Counted from the first letter of the stretch, positions 21,126-29,959 are shown. The stretch is DNA of 54,014 bases from Myxococcales bacterium UBA1203 (GCA_002309695.1 DBXV01000005.1:44579-98592); one strand, 5' to 3'. The notes: generated from the letters alone by a model not told the origin. A program made the numbers and translations.

Positions 21126-21563
21126 TTGTCCGGATTTACCGTTCTCTGGGGGAGCGCAGAGGCTGTCGGCGGCATGCTGAACCAGCTGGCGCTGATGCAG
21201 GCACCTCCCCCCGCCGGCTCACCGGGTTCCTCTGTGCTGACCATGGGCCTGCTCATCGTGCCCATGCTCATCATCATGTATTTCTTCGTGTGGCGTCCGG
21301 AGAACAAGCAGATGGAAGCCCACCGCAGCATGGTGGCTGCGCTGAAGAAGGGGGATGAGGTTCTGCTGCTCAACGGCATCTTTGGCCGCGTCCATGAGGT
21401 GACGGACAAGGCGCTGGTCATTGAAGTCGCGCGGGATGTCCGCATTCGAGTGCTCCCCGGCGCAATTTCACGGGTGCTCAAGCCGGAAACGGGTGAGGGC
21501 GCGGGAGCGGATGCGGGCAAAACCTCGGACAAGTCCCCGGCTAAGCCTGAGGACAAGAAGTAG
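21126..21563 (+). CDS. yajC: Preprotein translocase subunit YajC
   Basis: A 145-residue YajC with one membrane segment (LTMGLLIVPMLIIMYFFVW, about 39-57) followed by the hallmark RPENKQMEAHRSMVAALKKG and the DEVLLLNGIFGRVHEV SH3-like part. The C terminus is a Lys/Asp/Gly tail. YajC associates with SecDF at the inner membrane. The TTG at 21126 is preferred because GAAGGAG lies 7 nt upstream; an ATG at 21174 would give a shorter N terminus nearer the E. coli length. First gene of yajC-secD-secF. Confidence 0.92.
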   Translation: MSGFTVLWGSAEAVGGMLNQLALMQAPPPAGSPGSSVLTMGLLIVPMLIIMYFFVWRPENKQMEAHRSMVAALKKGDEVLLLNGIFGRVHEVTDKALVIEVARDVRIRVLPGAISRVLKPETGEGAGADAGKTSDKSPAKPEDKK

Positions 21564-21717
21564 CCGGAACGGAAGGCGGCTTTTGGGGAAGGCGGACGGA
21601 CGCTTTCTGGTTTTTGCCGCCGCCGCGCATGTGCCGCATGCAGGTGAGCGCGTTCCCCGAACATTCAGAATCAAGAAGAAGCAGCAAAGTCAGTGAAGCC
21701 CCGAAGGGAAACCTCGA

Positions 21718-23577
21718 ATGGATAAGACTTTTTATGTGAAAGCCTGCGGCGTTCTTGCCGTGACGCTGTTTGCCGTCTGGCTGCTGGTGCCGACGTGCCA
21801 CTACTTCATGCTCCCGCCGGACGAACGGAATCAGCCGGAGAAGCTCGAATCTGTCCTGCCCGGCTGGGCGCCCGACGCCAAGACGCGCCTGACGCTGGGC
21901 CTCGATCTGCAGGGCGGCATCAGCCTGGGACTGGGCGTCGATGTGGAGTCCGCCCTTCAGAGCGGCGCTTCCCGCCGTGCCGACGAGATTAAGGGCTACG
22001 CGGAAGACAAGGGCCTCAAGGACATCACGACCTCCTCCGACAATCTCGAAGTCATCGTGAAGGTCGGTGCGGGCGGGGATTTCGCGAAGACCAAGGATGT
22101 GGTCCTCGATTTTTATCGGGACATGGACGTGGCCTCTGAGGGCAGCGGCGAGTTCCGCCTGGCCTTCAAGGAAGCATCTCTGGATGAGCGCCGCCGCAAC
22201 GCCGTCGATCAGGCGCTGAAAGTCATCACCAACCGCATCGACAAGTGGGGCGTGACGGAGCCTGTCATCACCAAGCGCGGCGACAATGAAATCCAGGTGC
22301 AGCTGCCCGGCTTCAAGGACCCTGCGCGGGCCAAGGAGCTTCTGGGCAAGACCGCTCAACTGGAATTCAAGATCGTCGATGACGAGAACAGCTATTTCGC
22401 TGACCTCTATCAGGCCGTTCTGGCCAAGCAGCCCGAGGGCGTGACTGTCGGGAGCGAGCTCAAGGACGGCCGCCAGGTTCAGTATCTGAAGCTCAGAACC
22501 TCGAAGATTTCTCTGTCGGCTGATCAAACCCGCGCGGGAAGCAGCCCCTATCTTCTCGCCATGGGCGAGCAGGGCGATGCCGCTCTGGGCGAGCTGGTGA
22601 AAAAGGGCGGCGTGGCCATGCCCGCGGACCATGAGATGGGCATCGAGTGCATTCCCTCGAAGTACAAGAAGAACAGCTGCGAGGGCTACAGGACCTATCT
22701 GCTGCACAAGAAGACCGAGCTGACCGGTGATTCCATTGTGGACGCACGGGCGCTTCTCGATCAGTCCCCCGGCGCGGGCGGCCGTCCCTACGTGTCGCTC
22801 AACTTTGACGCCAACGGCGCCCGCGATTTTGAGCGCATCACCGGCGACAACGTCGGCAACCGCATGGCCATCGTCCTGGACGAGACCGTCAATTCAGCGC
22901 CTGTCATTCAGGCGCGCATCGGCGGCGGGCACGCGCAGATCACGCTGGGCGGCAACAAGAGCTATGAAGATCTGATTCAGGAGGCGAACGACCTCTCTCT
23001 CGTCCTCAAGGCCGGCGCACTTCCCGCCCCCGTGACCATCGGCGAGGAGCGCACCGTGGGTGCTTCTCTGGGGCCCGAGCTGATCAAGCGCGGAAGCATG
23101 GCCATTATCCTTGGCGTCTTCCTGGTGCTGGTTTTGGTCGTCTTTTACTACCGTGTGACCGGCGTCATCGTTGACATCGCGCTGCTGCTGAACGCGCTCA
23201 TCATGCTGGCGGCCATGGCGGCCTTTAACGCCACCCTGACGCTTCCCGGCATCGCCGGCTTCGTCCTGACCATCGGCATGGCGGTGGACGCCAACGTGCT
23301 GATTAACGAGCGCATCCGCGAAGAGCTGAAGTCCGGCAAGACCATTCGGGCAGCCATTGAGTCCGGCTACGACCGGGCCTTCTGGACCATCGTGGACTCC
23401 AACCTGACGACGCTCATCGCCGGCTTCGTTCTTCTGAATTACGGCTCAGGTCCGGTGCGGGGCTTCGCCGTGATGCTGATTATCGGCATCGCCGCCTCGC
23501 TGTTTACGGCCCTGGTCGTCACGCGGCTGATGATGGATTGGCTCGTCGTTGGCCGGAAGATGACGATTTCCATCTGA
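21718..23577 (+). CDS. secD: Protein translocase subunit SecD
   Basis: SecD of 619 residues. An N-terminal membrane segment (about 7-27) precedes the periplasmic P1 domain, which opens with LTLGLDLQGGISLGLGVDVE. Five further segments lie at about 460-610, with TIGMAVDANVLINERIREEL, the conserved RND-type membrane motif carrying the Asp implicated in proton-driven pulling. AAGGG lies before the ATG. With SecF it uses the proton gradient to finish export of preproteins and helps membrane-protein biogenesis. It lies about 150 nt after yajC and 100 nt before secF. Confidence 0.96.
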   Translation: MDKTFYVKACGVLAVTLFAVWLLVPTCHYFMLPPDERNQPEKLESVLPGWAPDAKTRLTLGLDLQGGISLGLGVDVESALQSGASRRADEIKGYAEDKGLKDITTSSDNLEVIVKVGAGGDFAKTKDVVLDFYRDMDVASEGSGEFRLAFKEASLDERRRNAVDQALKVITNRIDKWGVTEPVITKRGDNEIQVQLPGFKDPARAKELLGKTAQLEFKIVDDENSYFADLYQAVLAKQPEGVTVGSELKDGRQVQYLKLRTSKISLSADQTRAGSSPYLLAMGEQGDAALGELVKKGGVAMPADHEMGIECIPSKYKKNSCEGYRTYLLHKKTELTGDSIVDARALLDQSPGAGGRPYVSLNFDANGARDFERITGDNVGNRMAIVLDETVNSAPVIQARIGGGHAQITLGGNKSYEDLIQEANDLSLVLKAGALPAPVTIGEERTVGASLGPELIKRGSMAIILGVFLVLVLVVFYYRVTGVIVDIALLLNALIMLAAMAAFNATLTLPGIAGFVLTIGMAVDANVLINERIREELKSGKTIRAAIESGYDRAFWTIVDSNLTTLIAGFVLLNYGSGPVRGFAVMLIIGIAASLFTALVVTRLMMDWLVVGRKMTISI

Positions 23578-23681
23578 CGGGCACCGCCGGTTTCCAAAGT
23601 ATTGATGAGGAATGATCCGCCCGCCTGCGCATTTGCCAGAGGGGCGGACGCCGGTGCGCCGGCACAAGGGAGTTGAGCCAC

Positions 23682-24863
23682 ATGGAGTTCTTCAAAAAAT
23701 TTGAGCAGATGAATTTTGATTTCATCGGGCACCGGAAGACGGCCATGACGATTTCGGGCGTTGTGTGCGCCCTGATTGTCCTGGGCATCGCGCTCTTCGG
23801 CTTCAACTGGGGCGTCGATTTCGCCGGCGGCTCTGAAATCGAGGTCCAGTTCTCTGGTGCGGTCGATGTGGCCAATGTCCGCAAGGCCGTGGAGGCCGCC
23901 GGATTTAAGGCCCCGCTGGTTCAGGAAGTGGGCGGCATGACCGACAACACCTTCCTGATTCGCATCGGCAGCATCTCCACGCTGTCGCACGAGGACGCGC
24001 GGAAGGCCGAAGAGGCGGTTCGGGCGAAGTTCGGCGATGACATCGCGATGTTCACGTTCAATCCCAACTACGGCGACAAGTTCGAGATTCGCTTCCAGAA
24101 GGGAAAGAGCGAGGGCGCGGGCGATGGGCTGAAACAAGCCATTGAGGGCCTGGGCATCCACGTTCAGGACATCCGCCACGTGGCAGACGGCTTCAGCGTG
24201 ATGACGGCCGGGATTTCCGAGAAGGTCGCCAAGGAGCTGAACGAGGCTGCCGCCCAGGGAAAGCTCAAGCCTTCCGAGCTTCACCGGGTTGAGTTCGTCG
24301 GTCCCCAGGTGGGCGAGCAGCTGCGCAATCAGGGCATCCTGGCCGTGTTTTACGCCGCCATCGCCATCCTGCTGTACATCGCCTTCCGCTTTGAGATTCG
24401 GTTCGCGCCGGGTGCGGTCGTGGCCATCATGCACGATGTCATCGTCGTCCTTGGCTACTACCTGATTACCCGCCACGAATTTAATCTGACCTCGGTGGCC
24501 GTTCTGCTGACCATCGTGGGCTACTCGGTGAACGACACCATCGTCGTCTATGACCGCATCCGCGAGAACACCGGCAAGCTCCGGGGCATGAATCTGGCCG
24601 CGGTGATGAACCTCTCGCTGAACCAGACGATGACCCGGACCATCCGCACGAGCATGACCACGATTGTGGCGGTCATCGGGCTCATCCTGCTGGGTATCGG
24701 TCAGCTCAAGGACTTCGCCATCGCCATGATTTTGGGCGTTCTCGTGGGCACCTATTCGTCCATCTTCATCGCGATTCCCCTGTCGCTGCTTCTGGAGAAT
24801 GTGGGCAAGAAGCCCGCGCCCAAGGCGCTTTCGACCGCGGGGAATGGCGCCGCAGCTTCCTGA
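23682..24863 (+). CDS. secF: Protein translocase subunit SecF
   Basis: SecF of 393 residues. It shows FDFIGHRKTAMTISGVVCAL (first segment), the FNWGVDFAGGSEIEVQF motif, a periplasmic domain, and five C-terminal segments including LTIVGYSVNDTIVVYDRIRE, SecF's conserved Asp/Arg signature. ATG 23682 is chosen since GGAG lies 9 nt upstream; a TTG at 23673 in the same frame abuts that Shine-Dalgarno. The C-terminal tail ends in a Lys/Ala-rich stretch. Last gene of the operon, followed by a terminator. Confidence 0.95.
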   Translation: MEFFKKFEQMNFDFIGHRKTAMTISGVVCALIVLGIALFGFNWGVDFAGGSEIEVQFSGAVDVANVRKAVEAAGFKAPLVQEVGGMTDNTFLIRIGSISTLSHEDARKAEEAVRAKFGDDIAMFTFNPNYGDKFEIRFQKGKSEGAGDGLKQAIEGLGIHVQDIRHVADGFSVMTAGISEKVAKELNEAAAQGKLKPSELHRVEFVGPQVGEQLRNQGILAVFYAAIAILLYIAFRFEIRFAPGAVVAIMHDVIVVLGYYLITRHEFNLTSVAVLLTIVGYSVNDTIVVYDRIRENTGKLRGMNLAAVMNLSLNQTMTRTIRTSMTTIVAVIGLILLGIGQLKDFAIAMILGVLVGTYSSIFIAIPLSLLLENVGKKPAPKALSTAGNGAAAS

Positions 24864-24932
24864 GCAGCCTCAAAATGTGAATGGCGCAGGCGCCGTTCGC
24901 GCTGCCGCAGAAAGCTGGCGGCAGCAGGAAAC

Positions 24933-24969
24933 GCCCTGGCGGAAGATGAATCCGCCGGGGCTTTTTTAT
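24933..24969 (+). terminator. Terminator after secF
   Basis: Stem GCCCTGGCGGA (24933-24943) with TCCGCCGGGGC (24951-24961), one G-T pair, followed by TTTTTTAT. Confidence 0.8.
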
Positions 24970-25054
24970 GGGCCTTTCCGCAGTTTTCCCGGGCACCTGT
25001 GCATCCCGCGATGCCATCCCGTGCCATCCCGATGAACATCCAGAACGAGGACGC

Positions 25055-25987
25055 ATGGCCATGAGCGACTCACTGACTGATTCAGCCGCGGACGAAGGCA
25101 CTGCCGCTCAGCATTCGTCGGCGGACGACGCCGGGGCCGCTCTGCTGGAGCTTTCCTGGAATCTCAGGGCGCAGCTCGCGTGGCTGGAATCGCTGGGGGT
25201 GAGGGAAATTCCCCTGCTTCCGATGATGACAGGCGCGGGAGGCAGTGCGGCGGCGCGTTCGGCTTCTGCCAGTCTCCCGCGCTCCGCCGCCGGCAGGTCT
25301 CCGCAGACATCGGCCTCTCAGGCGCAGGACGTCCGTGCCGAACCGATTCGCAGGGCGCATCCGCTGAAGAAAGCTGAATTGCCCGCTGCCGATAAGCCGG
25401 ACCCGGACGAATCCCTCATTGACGCCGGGGACTTTGCCGCTCTGACCGAGGCGGTGCGCGCGTGCTCCAGATGTCCTCTTTCGGGAACGCGCCAGGGGTT
25501 TCTCGCAGGCAATGGCGTGAACCGCGCCGACCTGATGTTTGTGGGTGAGCGGACCGTGATGCTGCCGGACGGAACGCCCGGCCTGTTTGAGCCCCCCGTG
25601 ACGGAGCTTTTGGAAAAGATGGTCCGGGCGATGGGGCGCGATTTCCGGGAGGTGGCCTGCGTGGATGCCGTCCAGTGCGCCTGCGGCGGAAACATGCCTT
25701 TTGAAGCCCCCCGCGCCTGCCGCCCGCTGCTCCTCGCGGCCATTCGCTTTGTCCGGCCCAGGGTCATCATTTCTCTGGGCAAGACGGCGACGCAGACGCT
25801 GCTCAACATTTCGGAGCCCATCACGCGCCTCCGGGGCACCTGGCGCCGCTGTGCCGGCATTCCCGTGATGCCCACGTTTCATCCTGCCTATCTGCTTCAG
25901 CACACCGACGCGAAGCGTCAGGCCTGGGATGATTTGAAGCAGGTGATGCGGGTGCTCTCCGGCGACGTCCATTTGGACGGTTCCTGA
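25055..25987 (+). CDS. Uracil-DNA glycosylase family 4-like protein with altered motif A
   Basis: A 310-residue member of the uracil-DNA glycosylase superfamily. The C-terminal 170 residues match family 4: CSRCPLSGTR (Cys137, 140), VQCACGG and ACRPLLLAAI (Cys208, Cys222) as iron-sulfur ligands, ISLGKTATQTLL and FHPAYLL. The active-site motif normally GEAPG-x-x-ED reads GERTVMLPDGTPG, so the catalytic loop is remodelled. The first 110 residues are Ala/Ser-rich and unrelated to the core. ATG 25055 follows GAGGA by 3 nt; ATG 25061 follows it by 9 nt and is an equal candidate. Activity on uracil is uncertain. Confidence 0.78.
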   Translation: MAMSDSLTDSAADEGTAAQHSSADDAGAALLELSWNLRAQLAWLESLGVREIPLLPMMTGAGGSAAARSASASLPRSAAGRSPQTSASQAQDVRAEPIRRAHPLKKAELPAADKPDPDESLIDAGDFAALTEAVRACSRCPLSGTRQGFLAGNGVNRADLMFVGERTVMLPDGTPGLFEPPVTELLEKMVRAMGRDFREVACVDAVQCACGGNMPFEAPRACRPLLLAAIRFVRPRVIISLGKTATQTLLNISEPITRLRGTWRRCAGIPVMPTFHPAYLLQHTDAKRQAWDDLKQVMRVLSGDVHLDGS

Positions 25988-26036
25988 TGCGGGCTGACGG
26001 CGCTGCGGCAGTGGCTGTCCGTCACTCGAAAGCGGC

Positions 26037-26073
26037 TTCACAGCTGTCCGGGTTTGTGTAGAGGCGCCCGCTT
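26037..26073 (+). promoter_or_regulatory. Predicted promoter for the KAS III pair
   Basis: TTCACA (26037-26042), 16 nt, TAGAGG (26059-26064), then CGCCCGC and TTT (26072-26074), about 30 nt before the first KAS III ATG. Member of the shared backbone promoter group. Confidence 0.5.
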
Positions 26074-26101
26074 TCTCGGGAGCCACCGATATGGAGGGGA
26101 C

Positions 26102-27232
26102 ATGTCCCTGCCCGTCACCACGAAAATCGAAAGTCTGGGTCTGTACATTCCGGAAAAGACGCTCACCACCGAAGAGGTCATGGCAGGGTGTGCTCATCGG
26201 CCCAGGTGGGACCTGGAGCGCATCACTGGCATTCATCAGCGGCACGTGGCGGACGAGGGGGAATACGCCATCGACCTGGCCCTGAAAGCCGCGCGGCGCG
26301 CGCTGTCCATGTCCCGCCATTCCGCCGACGAGATTGACTGCGTCATCTGCACCAGCATCTCGAAATACAATCGGCACGAGGCGGTCATTTACGAGCCGGC
26401 CACCAGCGCGCTGATTTGCCGGGAGCTGGGACTCAAAGGGACGCGCAACTTCGACCTCATCAACGCCTGCGCGGGCATGATGACGGGAATCTTCACCGCC
26501 GATGCCTACATCAGGAGCGGCAAGGCGAAATGCGCCCTGGTGGTGAGCGGTGAGCTGAACACGCCCATTTTCCGGGCAGCCCAGAGGGAGATTCGCCTGC
26601 CCATCGACGGCCAGTTCGCCTCTCTGACCATCGGCGACTGCGGGGCGGCCTACATCATCGACGGCAGCGACACGAAGGACGTGGGCTTTCACCAGTTCGA
26701 CTTTGTCACCGGGGCCCGCCACAGCGATTTGTGCTGGTCCACGCCTTCCTGGCGCACGCACGGCGGCGTCCTGCTGACCCGGGCGCGCGAGTTTCAAATC
26801 ATCGGCAACGACAACTTCCCCCGATACAGCAAGCGCATTCTGGCCAAGACAGGCTGGACGCTGGAAGACGTGGACCGGGGCATTCCTCACCAGATTTCCG
26901 TGCGCGGCATCCACAAGTCGCGAAAGGCCATGGACAGGTTTTTCGGCTGCAATGTGGGCGATGAACGCTACGCCTGCGTGGCCGACCGCTACGGAAACAC
27001 CTCGACCACGACGCACGCAGTGGGCTTCCACGAGGAGATTCTCGCGGGCCGCATCAACGACGGCATGCGGATTCTGCTCATCATCGGCGCCTCCGGCATC
27101 GTGGTGGGGCATGCCACGCTGACACTGGACGACTTTCCCAGCCGCTATCGGAAGGCTTTTGGCGCCGGGGAGAAGCCGTCCCCGGACGATGGGGAGAGCG
27201 GGGAGAAGCCGGCGGACGCAGCGGCCAAGTGA
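26102..27232 (+). CDS. 3-oxoacyl-ACP synthase III-like thiolase, catalytic triad intact
   Basis: Thiolase-fold condensing enzyme of the FabH/OleA-like group, 376 residues. The triad is present: Cys123 in NFDLINACAGMMTGI, His263 in GIPHQIS, Asn299 in RYGNTSTTTHA, with GASGIVVG as the C-terminal glycine loop. It would load an acyl group on Cys123 and condense it with a second thioester. The C-terminal 25 residues are a charged tail. GGAGGGG lies 2-3 nt before the ATG. It is followed 54 nt later by a homologue lacking the triad. Substrates are unknown; no acyl carrier protein or tailoring genes adjoin. Confidence 0.87.
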   Translation: MSLPVTTKIESLGLYIPEKTLTTEEVMAGCAHRPRWDLERITGIHQRHVADEGEYAIDLALKAARRALSMSRHSADEIDCVICTSISKYNRHEAVIYEPATSALICRELGLKGTRNFDLINACAGMMTGIFTADAYIRSGKAKCALVVSGELNTPIFRAAQREIRLPIDGQFASLTIGDCGAAYIIDGSDTKDVGFHQFDFVTGARHSDLCWSTPSWRTHGGVLLTRAREFQIIGNDNFPRYSKRILAKTGWTLEDVDRGIPHQISVRGIHKSRKAMDRFFGCNVGDERYACVADRYGNTSTTTHAVGFHEEILAGRINDGMRILLIIGASGIVVGHATLTLDDFPSRYRKAFGAGEKPSPDDGESGEKPADAAAK

Positions 27233-27286
27233 CGGGGGCGCTTTACCGGGCCTTTTCGGAACGATTTTGCAGACACGGGAGAACAC

Positions 27287-28168
27287 ATGCTCCGAAGCAG
27301 GATAGTCAGTCTTGGCGTCAGCCTTCCCGGGCGGCGCCTCTTCCGCGACAGCTCGCTGGACCACGCCGTCAGGGCTGGCCGGGACGCGCTGGCCCACACC
27401 ACCTACTGGCCGGCCGACATCGAACTGCTCATCAATGCCGGCGTCCATCGCGACAAGCACTACGCGGAGCCCGCCTTCGCCTGCTTCATTCAGCGCGAGC
27501 TGGGGCTGAACATCGATTTTCAGGGCCGCCAGACGTTCTCGTACGACCTGATTGACGGCGCCATGGGCGTTCTCAACGCGCTGGACACGCTGGATGCGCA
27601 CATTCGGACGGGCCGTGTGGAAGTGGGCATGGCGGTGGCCAGCGAGGTGAATACGGACAGGCATCCGCGGCCCGAATACAGGACGGCCCGCAGCGGTGCG
27701 GCCATCATTCTCGACGCCTCTCCCGAAGCGGCAGTGGGCTTTCGGTCGTTCAGGTTCCGCACATTTCCCGAGCACGCGGGGCTGTATGAATCCTATGTGG
27801 ACCTGTCGGTGAAGCGCGGCTGCCTGCACATTGACAGGTCCCCGGACTTTGAAGGGACGGCGCTTGCGGCCATCGGCGAGACGGTCCCCGAATTTCTGCG
27901 CGACGAGGGGCTTTCTCCTGGGGACATTGACCTCGTGCTGCCTTCTCAGGTGTCGCGTTCCTTTGTTGCCGAATTGGGGAAGCACACCGGCGTGCCGCAG
28001 GACCGCGTCATTGATCTGACAGGCGACTTTCCGGACACCCATTCCACCGCGCCGCTTCTGGCGCTGGACAAGGCCATGAAGGCGGGCCTGACAGGGAAGG
28101 GGAAGCGGGCCCTCTTTGTGGGCATCGGCGCGGGGCTCAATGTGGGCGCGGCCATCTACGAATTTTGA
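27287..28168 (+). CDS. KAS III-like thiolase-fold protein without catalytic residues
   Basis: A 293-residue thiolase-fold homologue of the preceding gene, about 80 residues shorter. The catalytic positions are replaced: YDLIDGAMGV has Ala92 where Cys is expected, LPSQVSRSFV has Ser220 for His, and TGDFPDTHSTAP has Asp247 for Asn. The fold-defining stretches (FIQRELGLNIDF, ALFVGIGAGLNVG) remain. GGGAG lies 5 nt before the ATG. The tandem arrangement suggests it is a non-catalytic partner, as chain-length factors are to ketosynthases. That role is inference. Confidence 0.82.
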   Translation: MLRSRIVSLGVSLPGRRLFRDSSLDHAVRAGRDALAHTTYWPADIELLINAGVHRDKHYAEPAFACFIQRELGLNIDFQGRQTFSYDLIDGAMGVLNALDTLDAHIRTGRVEVGMAVASEVNTDRHPRPEYRTARSGAAIILDASPEAAVGFRSFRFRTFPEHAGLYESYVDLSVKRGCLHIDRSPDFEGTALAAIGETVPEFLRDEGLSPGDIDLVLPSQVSRSFVAELGKHTGVPQDRVIDLTGDFPDTHSTAPLLALDKAMKAGLTGKGKRALFVGIGAGLNVGAAIYEF

Positions 28169-28199
28169 GCCGTCCGGGCGTTTTTTTTCAGACTGAAAC

Positions 28200-28241
28200 T
28201 TGAGTTTGTTCCTCAGTCCGTCCAAGAGGCGCCGCTTTTTT
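28200..28241 (+). promoter_or_regulatory. Predicted promoter for the lidless Hsp70
   Basis: TTGAGT (28200-28205), 17-18 nt, CAAGAGG (28223-28229), then CGCCGC and six T (28236-28241). The discriminator and T-tract match the group; the -10 is weak. The leader would be about 115 nt. Confidence 0.42.
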
Positions 28242-28350
28242 CAGGACGGCATCTCATTACTTCCGGCGCGCAGACTTACGCCGCACTCGGCATTTCTTCC
28301 GGGGGAAAGAAGCGCTGCTTCGCCGCAATCCATCTGCACCTGAGGTCTGT

Positions 28351-29895
28351 ATGGCTATTCGTACGTATTCTGATGATCCCATTCTGGGCATTGACCTGGG
28401 CACGACCAATTCCTGCGCCGCCATCATCGACGAGGCAGGGAAGGTTCAGCTGATTCCCTATAAAGACGGCTCGTTCACCATTCCGTCCGTCTATGCAGTC
28501 AATGACAGGGGCATCGAGCTCATCGGCCAGGAAGCCAAGCGCCAGTGGCAGCTGAATCCCCGCAACACCATTTACGCCGCCAAGCGCCTCATCGGCCGCT
28601 CGTCCACCGACGAGGTGGTGACCGCCATGAAGGACACGGTCGCCTACCGGATGATGGCTGACGATAACGGCGACGACGACGTGATTATCGAGTGCGCTGA
28701 CCGCTACTGCCGCCCCGCCGATGTCTCCGCGCAGATTCTCAACAAAATCCGCACGGTGGCTTCGGACTATCTGCAGAAGCCGATTCACCGGGCCGTGGTC
28801 ACGGTTCCCGCCTACTTCAACGACCGGCAGCGCCAGACGGTGAAGGATGCGGGCCTGCAGATTGACCTCGACATCGTGCGCATCATCAACGAGCCCACGA
28901 GCGCGGCTCTGGCCTACGGCCTGAACAAGTCGTTCAACGGCAACGTGCTCGTTTACGACATGGGCGGCGGCACCTTCGACGTCTCGGTCATCGAGGTGCG
29001 CGAGGGCAACGTCTTCGAGGTCAAGGCCACCGGCGGCGACATCTTCCTGGGCGGCCTCGACTTCGACAATGCGCTGATTCGTTCGGTGCTGTGCGACTTC
29101 GTGGAAAAGCACGCCATCGACCTGGCCGAGGATCCTGTGGCGATGCAGCGCATCCGCGACATGGCGGAGCGCGTGAAAATCGACCTCTCCAGCCGCGATT
29201 CGGCCATGTTCAACATTCCCTTCGTGGCTCTCGACGCGAGCGGCATGCCGCTGAACATCGAGCTCAATCTGACCCGCGACTGGCTGAACGAACTGGTTTC
29301 GCCGCTCATCGACCACTCGCTGGAAATCGTGGAGCGGGTGCTGACGGATTCCGGACTTCGCCCGAACGAGATTGACGAAGTGCTGCTCATCGGCGGTCAG
29401 ACGCGTATGCCGCTGATTCAGGAGCGCATCGTGAAGATGTTCGGCCGCCAGCCGTCCAAGGGCATCAATCCCGACGAGGCCGTGGCCATCGGCGCCGCGC
29501 TCTACGGCCAGACGCTGGAGTCGGATTCGCCGGTGAAGCTCCAGCTGCTCGACGTGATTCCCATGGGCATCGGCATCGAGCGGGCTGACGGCCGGATGCA
29601 GGTCATCTTCCCCAGAAATTCGGCGACGCCCAACGCCAAGGCCATGACCGCCACCACCAGCCGCAACAATCAGGAGACGCTCTGCATGCGCATTTATCAG
29701 GGCGAATCCCCCACGGCGCAGGAGAACGAGCTTTTGGGCGAGTTCCTGTTCTCGGGAATCTCACCGGCGCCGGCCGGGAAGGCTCAGGTGGAGCTGACCT
29801 TCCACATCAACATCGAGGGCATCCTCAGCATGAGCGCCCTCGACCTGTCCTCGGGCAAGCGCATGGAGACCAGCGTGAAAATTAAGGGCAGCTGA
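28351..29895 (+). CDS. Hsp70/DnaK-like chaperone lacking the C-terminal lid
   Basis: A 514-residue Hsp70. The nucleotide-binding domain is complete: ILGIDLGTTNSCAA (phosphate 1), VYDMGGGTFDVSVIEV (phosphate 2), LLIGGQTRMPLIQ (adenosine). The beta-sandwich substrate domain follows (VIPMGIGIERADGRM to SMSALDLSSGKRMETSVKI), and the protein stops there. Standard DnaK continues for over 100 residues as an alpha-helical lid. GAGGT lies 4 nt before the ATG. No dnaJ or grpE is adjacent. Comparable short Hsp70 paralogues exist alongside a full DnaK in some bacteria. The client is unknown. Confidence 0.88.
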   Translation: MAIRTYSDDPILGIDLGTTNSCAAIIDEAGKVQLIPYKDGSFTIPSVYAVNDRGIELIGQEAKRQWQLNPRNTIYAAKRLIGRSSTDEVVTAMKDTVAYRMMADDNGDDDVIIECADRYCRPADVSAQILNKIRTVASDYLQKPIHRAVVTVPAYFNDRQRQTVKDAGLQIDLDIVRIINEPTSAALAYGLNKSFNGNVLVYDMGGGTFDVSVIEVREGNVFEVKATGGDIFLGGLDFDNALIRSVLCDFVEKHAIDLAEDPVAMQRIRDMAERVKIDLSSRDSAMFNIPFVALDASGMPLNIELNLTRDWLNELVSPLIDHSLEIVERVLTDSGLRPNEIDEVLLIGGQTRMPLIQERIVKMFGRQPSKGINPDEAVAIGAALYGQTLESDSPVKLQLLDVIPMGIGIERADGRMQVIFPRNSATPNAKAMTATTSRNNQETLCMRIYQGESPTAQENELLGEFLFSGISPAPAGKAQVELTFHINIEGILSMSALDLSSGKRMETSVKIKGS

Positions 29896-29920
29896 AGCTC
29901 TTCAAAGCGCTGAAATTTCA

Positions 29921-29959
29921 AACGGGCCTTCCGGAACAAATCCGGGGGCCCGTTTTTTT
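29921..29959. terminator. Terminator between hsp70-like and SNF2 genes
   Basis: Stem AACGGGCC(TT)CCGGA with TCCGG(GG)GGCCCGTT and then TTTTTTG on the plus strand. It separates the convergent Hsp70 and SNF2 helicase genes. Confidence 0.85.

Noticed and set aside
20956..21180. A small leader peptide before yajC
   Set aside because: The only ATG in that frame (about 21031) lacks a usable ribosome site and the frame overlaps yajC out of phase.
28176..28190. A terminator after the second KAS III gene
   Set aside because: There is a run of eight T, but no convincing stem precedes it.
25082..28225. A very long minus-strand open frame (about 1047 codons) opposite the UDG and KAS III genes
   Set aside because: It is antisense to three recognisable plus-strand genes with their own ribosome sites and shows no family motif. 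Long open antisense frames are expected in GC-rich DNA.
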